Positions 8,251 through 15,162 of a stretch of DNA of 47,874 bases are shown here, one piece after another. The first letter of the stretch is position 1. Each line of letters starts with the position of its first letter. Location of the stretch: positions 1-47,874 of IMG/VR virus record IMGVR_UViG_3300017771_000017. The stretch is one strand, 5' to 3'. The notes beneath the pieces were generated by a model, which was not told the origin of the DNA, ran no database searches, and worked only from the letters and a program-made list of their open reading frames with translations. This DNA comes from a virus. A program made the position numbers and the translations under genes.

Positions 8251-8802
8251 ATGGGAAAAATGAGTGATAAAGATATTGAAAACCAAGAAAAGTATGATTT
8301 TGATGATGATTCTGCATTTGAGTGGCATTTGCAAGTTGAAGGTGCAAGAAATGAAATTATTTCTTTCTTGCAAAAAAACTGGTCACATGAGTTTGCACAC
8401 AACGGAGAAGATGCGATTCATTCAATGACATGGATGTATTCTATTTGGTACGCTTCTACTGAAGTTCTGCCTAATTTAGAAGTACAGGTTGTTATTGATG
8501 CTAATAATAGAGCGCATATTTCTTCGGGTACTGCCGGATATGTAGATTTCCCTATGCCACCAAAGGGTTTGACTTTACCTATTAAGTGCTGGTATCATAC
8601 ACATCCTTTCGGTTCTGCTTATTTTAGTGGCACAGATTGGAATACTGTAAATACTTGGCAAAGTAGAATGAAGACAGCGTATGTTATCGGTGGTGATGAA
8701 CATTATGGTTTCTGGGAATATTCCGCCCCAAACATTCTAAGAATTAGAGAGAAAGACGGAAGAGAACGAATACAAAAACAACAAAGGAGTGAAGAAGAAT
8801 GA
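8251..8802 (+). CDS. JAMM/MPN-motif metalloprotease (JAB domain)
   Basis: The motif HTHPFGSAYFSGTD (about residues 118-131) is an exact H-x-H-x7-S-x2-D JAMM zinc site, used by deubiquitinating enzymes such as Rpn11 and AMSH and by bacterial and phage JAB peptidases. The upstream catalytic Glu is probably in YASTEVLPN, about 40 residues before it. The ATG at 8251 is chosen over a GTG at 8242 because GGTG there serves as the ribosome binding site. The N-terminal 20 residues are acidic; the C-terminus is charged and helical. With the E1-like enzyme and the Gly-Gly protein it forms the usual trio for making and removing a ubiquitin-like modification. JAB proteins also occur in phage tail assembly, but this gene lies far from the tail genes. 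Confidence 0.85.
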   Translation: MGKMSDKDIENQEKYDFDDDSAFEWHLQVEGARNEIISFLQKNWSHEFAHNGEDAIHSMTWMYSIWYASTEVLPNLEVQVVIDANNRAHISSGTAGYVDFPMPPKGLTLPIKCWYHTHPFGSAYFSGTDWNTVNTWQSRMKTAYVIGGDEHYGFWEYSAPNILRIREKDGRERIQKQQRSEEE

Positions 8803-9071
8803 AAAAAGGAGATAGTTGTACTTTTATGAGAAAAGGAATACCTATGGCTAATAAAGAGCCTATGCAAACAAAAGACAGAAACGATGCACATAAAGCCCGC
8901 CATCCTAATGATGGTGGTGTGCCCAAAAATAAAGGTATCACATGGGGTAAAGCAGGAAAAGCATCAAAGAAGTTGGATGAATTTTATAAAACACATATCT
9001 ATACTTATATTGATAAAGACATGAATCGTGCTTGGATTAGAATTGCAGGAAATAAGGAGGAAGAAGAATGA
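8799..9071 (+). CDS. Hypothetical basic protein, 90 aa
   Basis: Starts in an ATGA overlap with the JAMM gene and ends in one with the GroES-like gene. The first 60 residues are rich in Lys, Gly, Asn and His and look poorly structured (KARHPNDGGVPKNKGITWGK); residues 60-85 could form strands (HIYTYIDKDMNRAWIRIAG). No family recognised. Confidence 0.6.
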   Translation: MKKGDSCTFMRKGIPMANKEPMQTKDRNDAHKARHPNDGGVPKNKGITWGKAGKASKKLDEFYKTHIYTYIDKDMNRAWIRIAGNKEEEE

Positions 9072-9298
9072 TGTTGAAAGGTTGTGGAGAATGGATTCTG
9101 ATTGAAACCGAACACACAAGCAGAAGCGGTATTGTTATTAAATCAGACAACAAAGGCAAGTGTTTGAGTGCAAGTGCCGACTACAAATATTTAATTGGCA
9201 AAATAGTTTATTTTGACAATACAGGAACAAAATATCAAACTATTGGAAACTTGACTGTAGTTCCTTTTAGTAGAATTTACGGATATGAGGTGCTATAG
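9068..9298 (+). CDS. groES: GroES-like co-chaperonin (Cpn10), short
   Basis: GroES caps the GroEL chamber. The 76-residue product reads in register with Cpn10: GEWILIETEHTSRSGIVIK corresponds to the first strand, mobile loop and GIV motif; GKCLSAS to the 'G-x-V-x-x-x-G' strand; LIGKIVYFDN to 'vGdkVlf'; and VVPFSRIYGYEVL to the final 'iDIla' strand. It is about 20 residues shorter than bacterial GroES and the roof loop is reduced. The GroEL-type gene lies about 600 bases downstream in the same operon, which supports the call. Confidence 0.7.
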   Translation: MMLKGCGEWILIETEHTSRSGIVIKSDNKGKCLSASADYKYLIGKIVYFDNTGTKYQTIGNLTVVPFSRIYGYEVL

Positions 9299-9412
9299 AT
9301 GTGTGGAGCAATAGCAATTGAATGCGAAATTGAAAAATGCAATAATCATGTAAGATATGATACTATTTGTGACAAATGTATTAGTAATATTCTATATCCA
9401 ACGGGGGTTTAA
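9299..9412 (+). CDS. Small Cys-rich protein, 37 aa
   Basis: Frame beginning directly after the GroES-like stop, with GAGGTG upstream (9287-9292), and ending 2 bases before the MazG-like gene. It has five Cys including CDKC, probably a metal-binding knuckle. Too short to assign. Confidence 0.5.
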   Translation: MCGAIAIECEIEKCNNHVRYDTICDKCISNILYPTGV

Positions 9413-9414
9413 GT

Positions 9415-9741
9415 ATGACATTTGAAAAAAATTGGAATAAGATAGCAAAGAAAGTTTATACTAATGCTGTTAATCACGGATTTTGGAAAGAAATGCCGAA
9501 TGATGGTGAAAGAATAGCATTGATTCATGCAGAAGTTAGTGAAGCACTTGAAGCACTTAGGGATGGAAATCCTTCATCTAATAAGATTATAGAGTTTTCT
9601 TCTCTTGAAGAAGAATTGGCAGATGTTATAATAAGAATTATGGATTATTCTTTTGGCAAAGATTTAGATATTGCAGGAGCAATTCTTGCTAAAATTGAAT
9701 ATAACCAAAATAGAGAATATATGCATGGTAAAAGTTTTTGA
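9415..9741 (+). CDS. MazG-like nucleotide pyrophosphohydrolase
   Basis: All-alpha NTP pyrophosphatases hydrolyse (d)NTPs or ppGpp-like nucleotides to monophosphates. The 108-residue protein shows the divalent-metal motif in two parts: EVSEALEAL (about 40-48) and EEELADVIIRIMD (about 66-78), i.e. ExxE and ExxD on facing helices. Size fits the single-domain phage type. Typical phage roles are cleaning the nucleotide pool or blunting host starvation signals. It lies between chaperonin genes and has ATGA-style spacing with neighbours. Confidence 0.82.
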   Translation: MTFEKNWNKIAKKVYTNAVNHGFWKEMPNDGERIALIHAEVSEALEALRDGNPSSNKIIEFSSLEEELADVIIRIMDYSFGKDLDIAGAILAKIEYNQNREYMHGKSF

Positions 9742-9750
9742 GGTGTTAAT

Positions 9751-9894
9751 ATGACAGATAAACATAACAAAGATGCAGAATACTTGATTGAGTTAATTAA
9801 GTTATTCTATAAGGAAATGAATGATGGCCCACCATTAAGGGCAAGAGAAATAATGGAAAAATATGAAAAGTTCTTCAAGGGGCAATTGAAATGA
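9751..9894 (+). CDS. Small hypothetical protein, 47 aa
   Basis: Has GAGGTG seven bases upstream of its ATG and ends in an ATGA overlap with the GroEL-type gene. Predicted to be two helices (AEYLIELIKLFYKEM and RAREIMEKYEKFFKGQ). Function unknown; may serve translational coupling to the chaperonin. Confidence 0.6.
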   Translation: MTDKHNKDAEYLIELIKLFYKEMNDGPPLRAREIMEKYEKFFKGQLK

Positions 9895-11393
9895 TTATAC
9901 ACGGAAAAGAAGTAAAAGAAAAATTATTACAAGGAATTAATTTAGTAGCAGATACAGTATTACCGACTCTTGGCCCACAAGCCAAGACAGTAATTCTTCA
10001 AGGGAATCCACCAGTTATTATTAACGATGGTGTTACCATTACTAAGTATGTATCTCATGATGACCCGTATGTTCAAATGGGCGTTCAAATGGTACAAAAC
10101 TTAGCGAGTAAAGCACAAGATAGTTCCGGTGATGGAACAACAACTGCGTGTATTATAGCGAGAGCATTGTGTGAAAGAATTAATGGGGCAGATGTTTCTA
10201 ACTTACATACTCTTAGTAAAGAGATTAAAGAGGCTCAAAATATTATTATTGAAAGCCTTGAGATGTCATCGACTGATATTGGAGATGCAGATATTATTTC
10301 GGTCGCTACAATTGCCGCAAATAACGATAGTCTTTTGGGTGCTTTGATTGATACAGCATTGAAAGAAGTTGGTAGGGATGGAATTATTACTGTTGAAGAA
10401 TCAAATAGTCACAAAACTAGTATGGTTGTTCGTAAAGGACTAGAAGTTGATGAAGGATATTTGAGTCATTTGATGGCAAACGGTGATGATGGCAAAACAA
10501 CATTCAATAATCCTTTGATTTTTACATCTAACTTAGCACTTAAGAATTTCTCCGAGATATTGCCGATGCTAGAAATGGCTGTGGTCGAGAAAAGACCTTT
10601 GGTTTTATTTGTAAAAGGTATGGATGGAACAGCATTGAATAACATCATCATGAACATCCTCCAAAATACAATTGAAGTTGCAGTTGTAACTGCTCCTAAT
10701 TTTGGTGATGCTCAACTAGATGAACTTGGAGATATTGTTTCTATTGTTGGTGGTAGATTATATACTGATGAAAGTAAAGATGACCCAGAAATAGTAACGC
10801 TTGCCGAACTAGGTAGTTGTGAAAAAATTATTATTACAAAAGAATCAACGACGATTATTGGTGGTAATTCTGCGGAAGATAGAATAAACACACTCAAATC
10901 AGTTTTTGAAACAATTGATGATGATTTTGATAAGAAGCGTCTGAAGAAGCGTATCTCTCGATTGAGTGGAGGTATTGCTACAATTCAAATTGGTGCATCT
11001 TCATCTCTTGAAATGCGTGAAAAGAAAGAACGGTTGGATGATGCTCTAAATGCAACTAAAGCCGCTCTTGCTGAAGGTATTATTGTTGGTGGTGGATATG
11101 GTTTGATAAGTGCTAGAAAGAACCTAGCAATTGAAAAGACAGGACATAAGATTGTTTATGATGCTTTATCTGAACCTGCCCTTGCTTTACTGCGGAATAG
11201 CGGTAAAAGTGGAGTGTCTTTTCAAAACGGCAATCCTCATTATGGTTATAATGCTCTTACTGAAAAATATGAGGATTTATTTGAAGCAGGAGTTATTGAC
11301 CCAGTAAAGGTAACAAAGAGTAGTTTTAATGCGGCAATCTCAATTGCTTCATTGTTCTTAACTACTGAAGTTGCTGTGTTATTGGAGGAATAA
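9891..11393 (+). CDS. groEL: Group I chaperonin (GroEL/Hsp60 type)
   Basis: ATP-driven folding chamber. The equatorial domain has LPTLGPQAKTVIL, NDGVTITK and the ATPase loop GDGTTTA (about residues 82-88); the apical domain has NPLIFTSNL...KRPLVLFVKGM and VVTAPNFGDAQLDELGDI; the return to the equatorial domain has GGIATIQIGA, ALNATKAALAEGIIVGGGYG and SLFLTTEVAVL. The pattern is of GroEL, not of the archaeal thermosome. At 500 residues it lacks the Gly-Met tail and some loops of the 548-residue bacterial protein. Viral chaperonins are thought to fold capsid or other viral proteins; group I chaperonin genes are reported from magroviruses, in keeping with this assignment. Confidence 0.93.
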   Translation: MIIHGKEVKEKLLQGINLVADTVLPTLGPQAKTVILQGNPPVIINDGVTITKYVSHDDPYVQMGVQMVQNLASKAQDSSGDGTTTACIIARALCERINGADVSNLHTLSKEIKEAQNIIIESLEMSSTDIGDADIISVATIAANNDSLLGALIDTALKEVGRDGIITVEESNSHKTSMVVRKGLEVDEGYLSHLMANGDDGKTTFNNPLIFTSNLALKNFSEILPMLEMAVVEKRPLVLFVKGMDGTALNNIIMNILQNTIEVAVVTAPNFGDAQLDELGDIVSIVGGRLYTDESKDDPEIVTLAELGSCEKIIITKESTTIIGGNSAEDRINTLKSVFETIDDDFDKKRLKKRISRLSGGIATIQIGASSSLEMREKKERLDDALNATKAALAEGIIVGGGYGLISARKNLAIEKTGHKIVYDALSEPALALLRNSGKSGVSFQNGNPHYGYNALTEKYEDLFEAGVIDPVKVTKSSFNAAISIASLFLTTEVAVLLEE

Positions 11394-11395
11394 AA

Positions 11396-11797
11396 ATGAA
11401 AAAAAGAGCAGTTACCGTAACACTACCTGCACCACATAATGCGGAAATACCATGTCCTATTTGTGAAGGAAACAAATGTAAAGTATGTGGGAAAAAAGGT
11501 AAATTATCTATAAAGGTAGCACCTAAGATACCTATTCAAAGAGCGCACATAATTAAATATGTTGTAGATAATATCCACGAAGTAGCAAATGAAATTACTA
11601 AAATCTATGGACTAGTACCTGAAATGCACACAATTGAAGTCATTAATGTAAATGAAGGGCAATATGAAATTGTTCAAGTTTCTTCTCTAGGTGGTGCTTG
11701 TTGGGTTGTAAATAGATTAGATGAACTAGATACGCCTAAATATTATACATCTAGAAAAGAATTAGATAAGTTTAAGCAGGGGTGGTTTAATGAGTGA
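11396..11797 (+). CDS. Zinc-finger protein (DnaJ-like Cys motif), 133 aa
   Basis: The N-terminus has CPICEGNKCKVCGKKGKL, a double CxxC with glycines like the zinc repeats of DnaJ. The rest is a mixed fold with YGLVPEMHTIEVINV and YEIVQVSSLGGACWVVNRL. Encoded directly after the chaperonin (2 bases), so a folding-related or substrate role is possible, but no J domain is present. Overlaps the PC4-like gene by 8 bases. Confidence 0.65.
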   Translation: MKKRAVTVTLPAPHNAEIPCPICEGNKCKVCGKKGKLSIKVAPKIPIQRAHIIKYVVDNIHEVANEITKIYGLVPEMHTIEVINVNEGQYEIVQVSSLGGACWVVNRLDELDTPKYYTSRKELDKFKQGWFNE

Positions 11798-11993
11798 TGA
11801 ATTTGAAACACAAGGAACGATTGCGAGAAACTCAACAGATGAGATTCTAATTAAAACAGGAGAGTATTACAATATCAAAGTCTTGGATATCCGTTGGCAC
11901 TCGAACAACAAGCCAACAAGAAAAGGTATTCGGTTGAATATGGAAGAAGCAAAAAAACTATTAAATGTATTAAAGAGGGTTATGGATGAGTGA
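11790..11993 (+). CDS. PC4/Sub1-like ssDNA-binding transcription coactivator
   Basis: The 67-residue protein matches the PC4 core: IARNSTDEILIKTGEYYNIKVLDIRWH (two strands; family pattern 'k.s.dE.i.i...eY.g...vdIR'), then KPTRKGIRLNMEEAKKLLNVL (family 'ptkKGisl..e....L'). PC4 dimers bind melted DNA and help transcription or replication. Related proteins occur in bacteria and phages. With the TFB gene it suggests that the virus modifies transcription initiation. ATGA overlap with the next gene. Confidence 0.75.
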   Translation: MSDEFETQGTIARNSTDEILIKTGEYYNIKVLDIRWHSNNKPTRKGIRLNMEEAKKLLNVLKRVMDE

Positions 11994-12309
11994 AGAAACT
12001 ATATTTCAAGAAAGAAGATTGTCTCAATTACAAGCAAGAAAGGCTTTAAGAAAGGCAAATAACAAAAGACAATACAACAGTAATGCTGTTGGTAGGTTTA
12101 GAACAAAATCAAGTCAAATAATTGACTTATTTGCTTTATTTGTTGAAGAACAAATGATTAAAGCCCCCAATACTGGACACGGTTGTAGAGTTACAGAACA
12201 CCACATAGAAACAGCAAACCATAAATTACAACAAGTAATTATTGAATACATGGAAAAAGAAAGAAAATTAATGAACGATGTAAAATTAGCATTGGAGGAA
12301 GAAGAATGA
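11986..12309 (+). CDS. Hypothetical helical protein, 107 aa
   Basis: Highly charged and predicted all-helical, with basic N-terminal third (RRLSQLQARKALRKANNKRQ) and acidic C-terminus (LALEEEE). The middle stretch RVTEHHIETANHKLQQVI looks faintly like a histone helix but lacks the spacing of the fold, so I do not call it. ATGA overlaps on both sides. Function unknown. Confidence 0.6.
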   Translation: MSEETIFQERRLSQLQARKALRKANNKRQYNSNAVGRFRTKSSQIIDLFALFVEEQMIKAPNTGHGCRVTEHHIETANHKLQQVIIEYMEKERKLMNDVKLALEEEE

Positions 12310-12659
12310 ATTATAAAGATTACTGGAAAACAGATAAAGAACTAAATAAGTGGGCAAAGGCTATGCGAAAGAAACTAGACGGTAGATATTTGGATTCATT
12401 TAATGAGCAAATGCCTACAATGTATAAAGCGAATAATTTTATTCGTGGCTCTTTTGTTATATTCTGGGAACTAAAAACAGACGATGGATTAGCAGAACAC
12501 GCTACATATATTACACAAGCAACCTTGTTAACTCTAGCAGATAATTTTATTGCATTTAATAAAATGCAAGAAGCGAATGCGGCTCATCAAATGATGATTA
12601 ACTTCACTAGACTACTTGCACATTCCCAAGAAGAAAATGAGGGATTAGATGAAGCATAA
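12306..12659 (+). CDS. Hypothetical helical protein, 117 aa
   Basis: Predicted alpha-helical throughout, with Trp/Tyr-rich N-terminus (YKDYWKTDKELNKWAKAM) and a C-terminal acidic tail. GGAGGAAGA upstream. No family recognised. It ends 11 bases inside the next small frame. Confidence 0.6.
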   Translation: MNYKDYWKTDKELNKWAKAMRKKLDGRYLDSFNEQMPTMYKANNFIRGSFVIFWELKTDDGLAEHATYITQATLLTLADNFIAFNKMQEANAAHQMMINFTRLLAHSQEENEGLDEA

Positions 12660-12885
12660 GGACTGGGTATATATCTCACGATTAATGTGGGTATATGCAG
12701 AAAACAACGAAAGGCTGAATCAGCGTATCAGTAGGCTGTTAAAAGAACTGGTAAAAACAATAAATGAAAATAAAGGAGGAATTATAGATGACTATGATAA
12801 AGATGACAAGATTAATGGAAGCAACACAGGATTTGAACCCAACACAACAAGTAACACTGATTTCGAGGGAACTGGAGAATTTTGA
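12649..12885 (+). CDS. Hypothetical protein overlapping the ligase start, 78 aa
   Basis: Starts 11 bases inside the previous gene with GAGGG upstream. Residues 1-40 form a plausible charged helix (VYISRLMWVYAENNERLNQRISRLLKEL). The last 33 residues, which overlap the ligase coding region by 98 bases, are Asn/Thr/Gly/Asp-rich and look unselected, so the functional part may be only the N-terminal half. Without it, 12660-12787 would be unexplained. Confidence 0.45.
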   Translation: MKHKDWVYISRLMWVYAENNERLNQRISRLLKELVKTINENKGGIIDDYDKDDKINGSNTGFEPNTTSNTDFEGTGEF

Positions 12886-14317
12886 AGAAAAAGAAACTTT
12901 CTTTGCTATTCTAGCACAAGAGTACCCATCAAACAATATTGGATTAGCAAAGGCTAAGAAATGGCTTACTAAAATGTATAACTGTTTTGATGATGAAATT
13001 GAACAAAAATATAATGTGCATGATGATTTAGGAGATGCTGTTTATTTCTTAGATGTATCTGCTAAAACACAAACTGAACATAGCCTATCTACATTTCTTA
13101 GAATACTTTCCTTAGATTGTGGTGGCGTAGATTCAAATGCTTATAGGTCAATAGATGCTTTTTTGACTGACCTTTCTGCTTTAGAAGCAAAATGGTTTGT
13201 TCGATTTTGGTTGAAGACAACTCGTAATGGTTTGCGTGATGGTGTGGTTAAAAAGATTATAGCCAAACATTATAATAAGAAAATTTCAGTGGTTAAGAAG
13301 CATTGTAATTTCAATTCTATCAAAGATGTAGTATCTTACTATGAGCGTAATGAAGTACCACCATGTAATTTAACACACGGAAAGTTTATTTCACCAATGC
13401 TTGCTAAAGAAATACCCATGAAGAATTGGCCTAGTAATGCTATTGTTGATTATAAGTATGACGGTAATCGTTATCAAATACACAAGGATAAAGATAGCGT
13501 TATTATTTTTAATAGAAAGGGTAAAATTGTAACGCCCCAATTTTCGGATGTCGCAGAACTTGTTAGAAACTATGAGGTTGTAAAGGCTATATTCGATGGT
13601 GAAATTTATCCGATAAAGCAAGACGGAACGCCCGATGAGCATAAGAAAATGGGTACTAGAGTACACTCTAAAGACCATGCCGATGCTATGGAAAGAGTGC
13701 CGGTTCGGTGGGTAATTTTTGATTGTTTAAAGTGGGAGGAACAGACTATTATGGATTTAACATATTTACAAAGACTTGATACTTTCAAGAATAATCCCGA
13801 CCAAGCACATAGAATGAGTAAGGGTGGCGACATTCTTGCATTTTATAATAATGCAATAAATGATGGTTTTGAAGGCATAATTGTAAAAGACCCTTCATTA
13901 CCTTATCAAGCAGGAAAGCGTAGTGTTGGTTGGGCTAAATACAAACCACCACAAATTGAATTAGATGTAGTTATTCTTGCGGCTTCTTATGGTGAAGGTC
14001 GTAGGTCAAATGTATTCGGTACATTTGAAATAGGCGTTAAATCGGATAATGGATTTGTTAATGTTGGTTCTGTAGGTACTGGCTTTTCAGATGATGATTT
14101 GATTTCACTTACTAATAAATTAAGAACAATTGTTGAAGAATATAAAGATGGCCGGTATGTATTTTTGCCAAGAGTCGTTTTAGAAGTAAAGGCTGACTTA
14201 GTAAGTCAAGATGCAAAAGGAAATTTAGGTCTGCGTTTCCCTAGAAAAACACGAATTAGAAATGATAAGTTCGTAGCAGACATTAACACTATTGAAGATG
14301 TGGAGAGATTAAAATGA
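12788..14317 (+). CDS. lig: ATP-dependent DNA ligase
   Basis: Seals nicks, joining Okazaki fragments. The 509-residue layout matches archaeal LigI-type enzymes: an N-terminal DNA-binding domain (1-195), an adenylation domain with the nucleotidyl Lys in KYDGNR (K223), IFDGEIY, EGIIVKDP and GWAKYKP, and an OB domain from about 385. It is about 50-100 residues shorter than cellular archaeal ligases. Start supported by AAAGGAGG 8-15 bases upstream. The following histone-fold gene overlaps by ATGA. I see no PCNA-binding motif at its N-terminus. Confidence 0.93.
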   Translation: MTMIKMTRLMEATQDLNPTQQVTLISRELENFEEKETFFAILAQEYPSNNIGLAKAKKWLTKMYNCFDDEIEQKYNVHDDLGDAVYFLDVSAKTQTEHSLSTFLRILSLDCGGVDSNAYRSIDAFLTDLSALEAKWFVRFWLKTTRNGLRDGVVKKIIAKHYNKKISVVKKHCNFNSIKDVVSYYERNEVPPCNLTHGKFISPMLAKEIPMKNWPSNAIVDYKYDGNRYQIHKDKDSVIIFNRKGKIVTPQFSDVAELVRNYEVVKAIFDGEIYPIKQDGTPDEHKKMGTRVHSKDHADAMERVPVRWVIFDCLKWEEQTIMDLTYLQRLDTFKNNPDQAHRMSKGGDILAFYNNAINDGFEGIIVKDPSLPYQAGKRSVGWAKYKPPQIELDVVILAASYGEGRRSNVFGTFEIGVKSDNGFVNVGSVGTGFSDDDLISLTNKLRTIVEEYKDGRYVFLPRVVLEVKADLVSQDAKGNLGLRFPRKTRIRNDKFVADINTIEDVERLK

Positions 14318-14763
14318 TAGAAGTTGGAGGATTAACGGTAATAGATTTTAAAACATATACTTGTCTTGAAATTGACGAAGAGGGAATGGCACACCTAAAA
14401 GATGTTACTACTGCCCAAGGAAGACCAAAGAAAATGAGAGCAACACTTGTTCCTTATTTTGAAAATGGAGAATTTATTACTCCCGAACAGGAGCCCCTCG
14501 AAAAGCATAAGATTAAAACTAAACTTAGCATAAGAAAAATAGCAAAAGAAGAAATCGAAATGCCATTAAGTAATTCGGCAGTTAAACTAATAGCAGAATG
14601 GGCAGATACAGCAATAAGAAATATGGCTATAAATGCACAGAAGAATGCAATTCTAAGAGGTAATAATACTATTACTGCCGCCCATATTTTTTGGATGGAA
14701 ACGAATATGCAAGTAGAAGGCTATTGGCCTACTCAGTTAGATTATGTTAAAAAGGAGGATTAG
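14314..14763 (+). CDS. Histone-fold protein with N-terminal extension
   Basis: Residues about 71-126 align without gaps to archaeal histones such as HMfB from the Ser that begins helix 2 to the end of helix 3: S-x-x-A at 86-89, R102, A105, A108, K110, A112, G116, then TI at 119-120, A122 and I125 fall at the same spacing as in HMfB, including the final Gly...Thr-Ile-x-Ala-x-x-Ile loop and helix. Upstream LSIRKIAKEE matches the first helix (IxxIxK). Archaeal histones dimerise and wrap DNA. Residues 1-70 are a strand-rich extension absent from cellular archaeal histones, and about 20 residues follow the fold. It could package or mask viral DNA, or act as a TAF/NF-Y-like regulator. Lies between ligase and clamp-loader genes. 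Confidence 0.75.
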   Translation: MIEVGGLTVIDFKTYTCLEIDEEGMAHLKDVTTAQGRPKKMRATLVPYFENGEFITPEQEPLEKHKIKTKLSIRKIAKEEIEMPLSNSAVKLIAEWADTAIRNMAINAQKNAILRGNNTITAAHIFWMETNMQVEGYWPTQLDYVKKED

Positions 14764-14765
14764 AT

Positions 14766-15161
14766 GTGTTTAGTAAAGATATGTTAATTGGAATTATTCT
14801 TGGCCTATCAAAAACAGATATTCATTTGGATAGAAACGATAAAGCACAAATAGGTTATAGAGTTAGATTGAGAGTTAATTTGAGAGCAAACAGTATTTTT
14901 CTGAAAGCAGTTCAAAGAACTCTCGAACAACATCAAATTGAAACAACATATAGAGATGTCGAACATAGTAGTAGGCAGAAACCAATTCTTAGAATTGGTG
15001 GCATAAAAAACCTATATAAACTATGCGAACTAATTCCTAGTAATTTACCAGATTCAAAGGATGAATGGGTTGTTTTAAGAGAAGCAGTAGATATAGTTGC
15101 TAATGATAGGCATTTACAATTAGAGGGAATAGAAAGACTTTTTGAATTAAAAGGTGTTTGA
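14766..15161 (+). CDS. LAGLIDADG-fold-like protein, 131 aa
   Basis: Starts at GTG (14766), 7 bases after GGAGG. The pattern LIGIILGLSKTDIHLD (about 6-21) followed by strands YRVRLRVNLRANS, helix IFLKAVQRTLEQHQI, strand KPILRIGG and helix IKNLYKLCELIP resembles a single LAGLIDADG homing-endonuclease unit. The acidic G-D-G end of the motif is replaced by S-K-T-D, so nuclease activity is doubtful; such domesticated forms exist as DNA-binding proteins. No intron or intein is visible next to it. Confidence 0.45.
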   Translation: MFSKDMLIGIILGLSKTDIHLDRNDKAQIGYRVRLRVNLRANSIFLKAVQRTLEQHQIETTYRDVEHSSRQKPILRIGGIKNLYKLCELIPSNLPDSKDEWVVLREAVDIVANDRHLQLEGIERLFELKGV

Positions 15162-15162
15162 T

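Noticed and set aside
11986-12309. Second histone-fold protein
   Set aside because: The RVTEHHIETANHKL stretch looks like part of a histone helix, but the spacing and the Thr-Ile end of the fold are missing.
12739-13833. Minus-strand frames within the ligase gene
   Set aside because: Antisense shadows of a clear ligase; products rich in Ser, Phe and Ile with no start signals.
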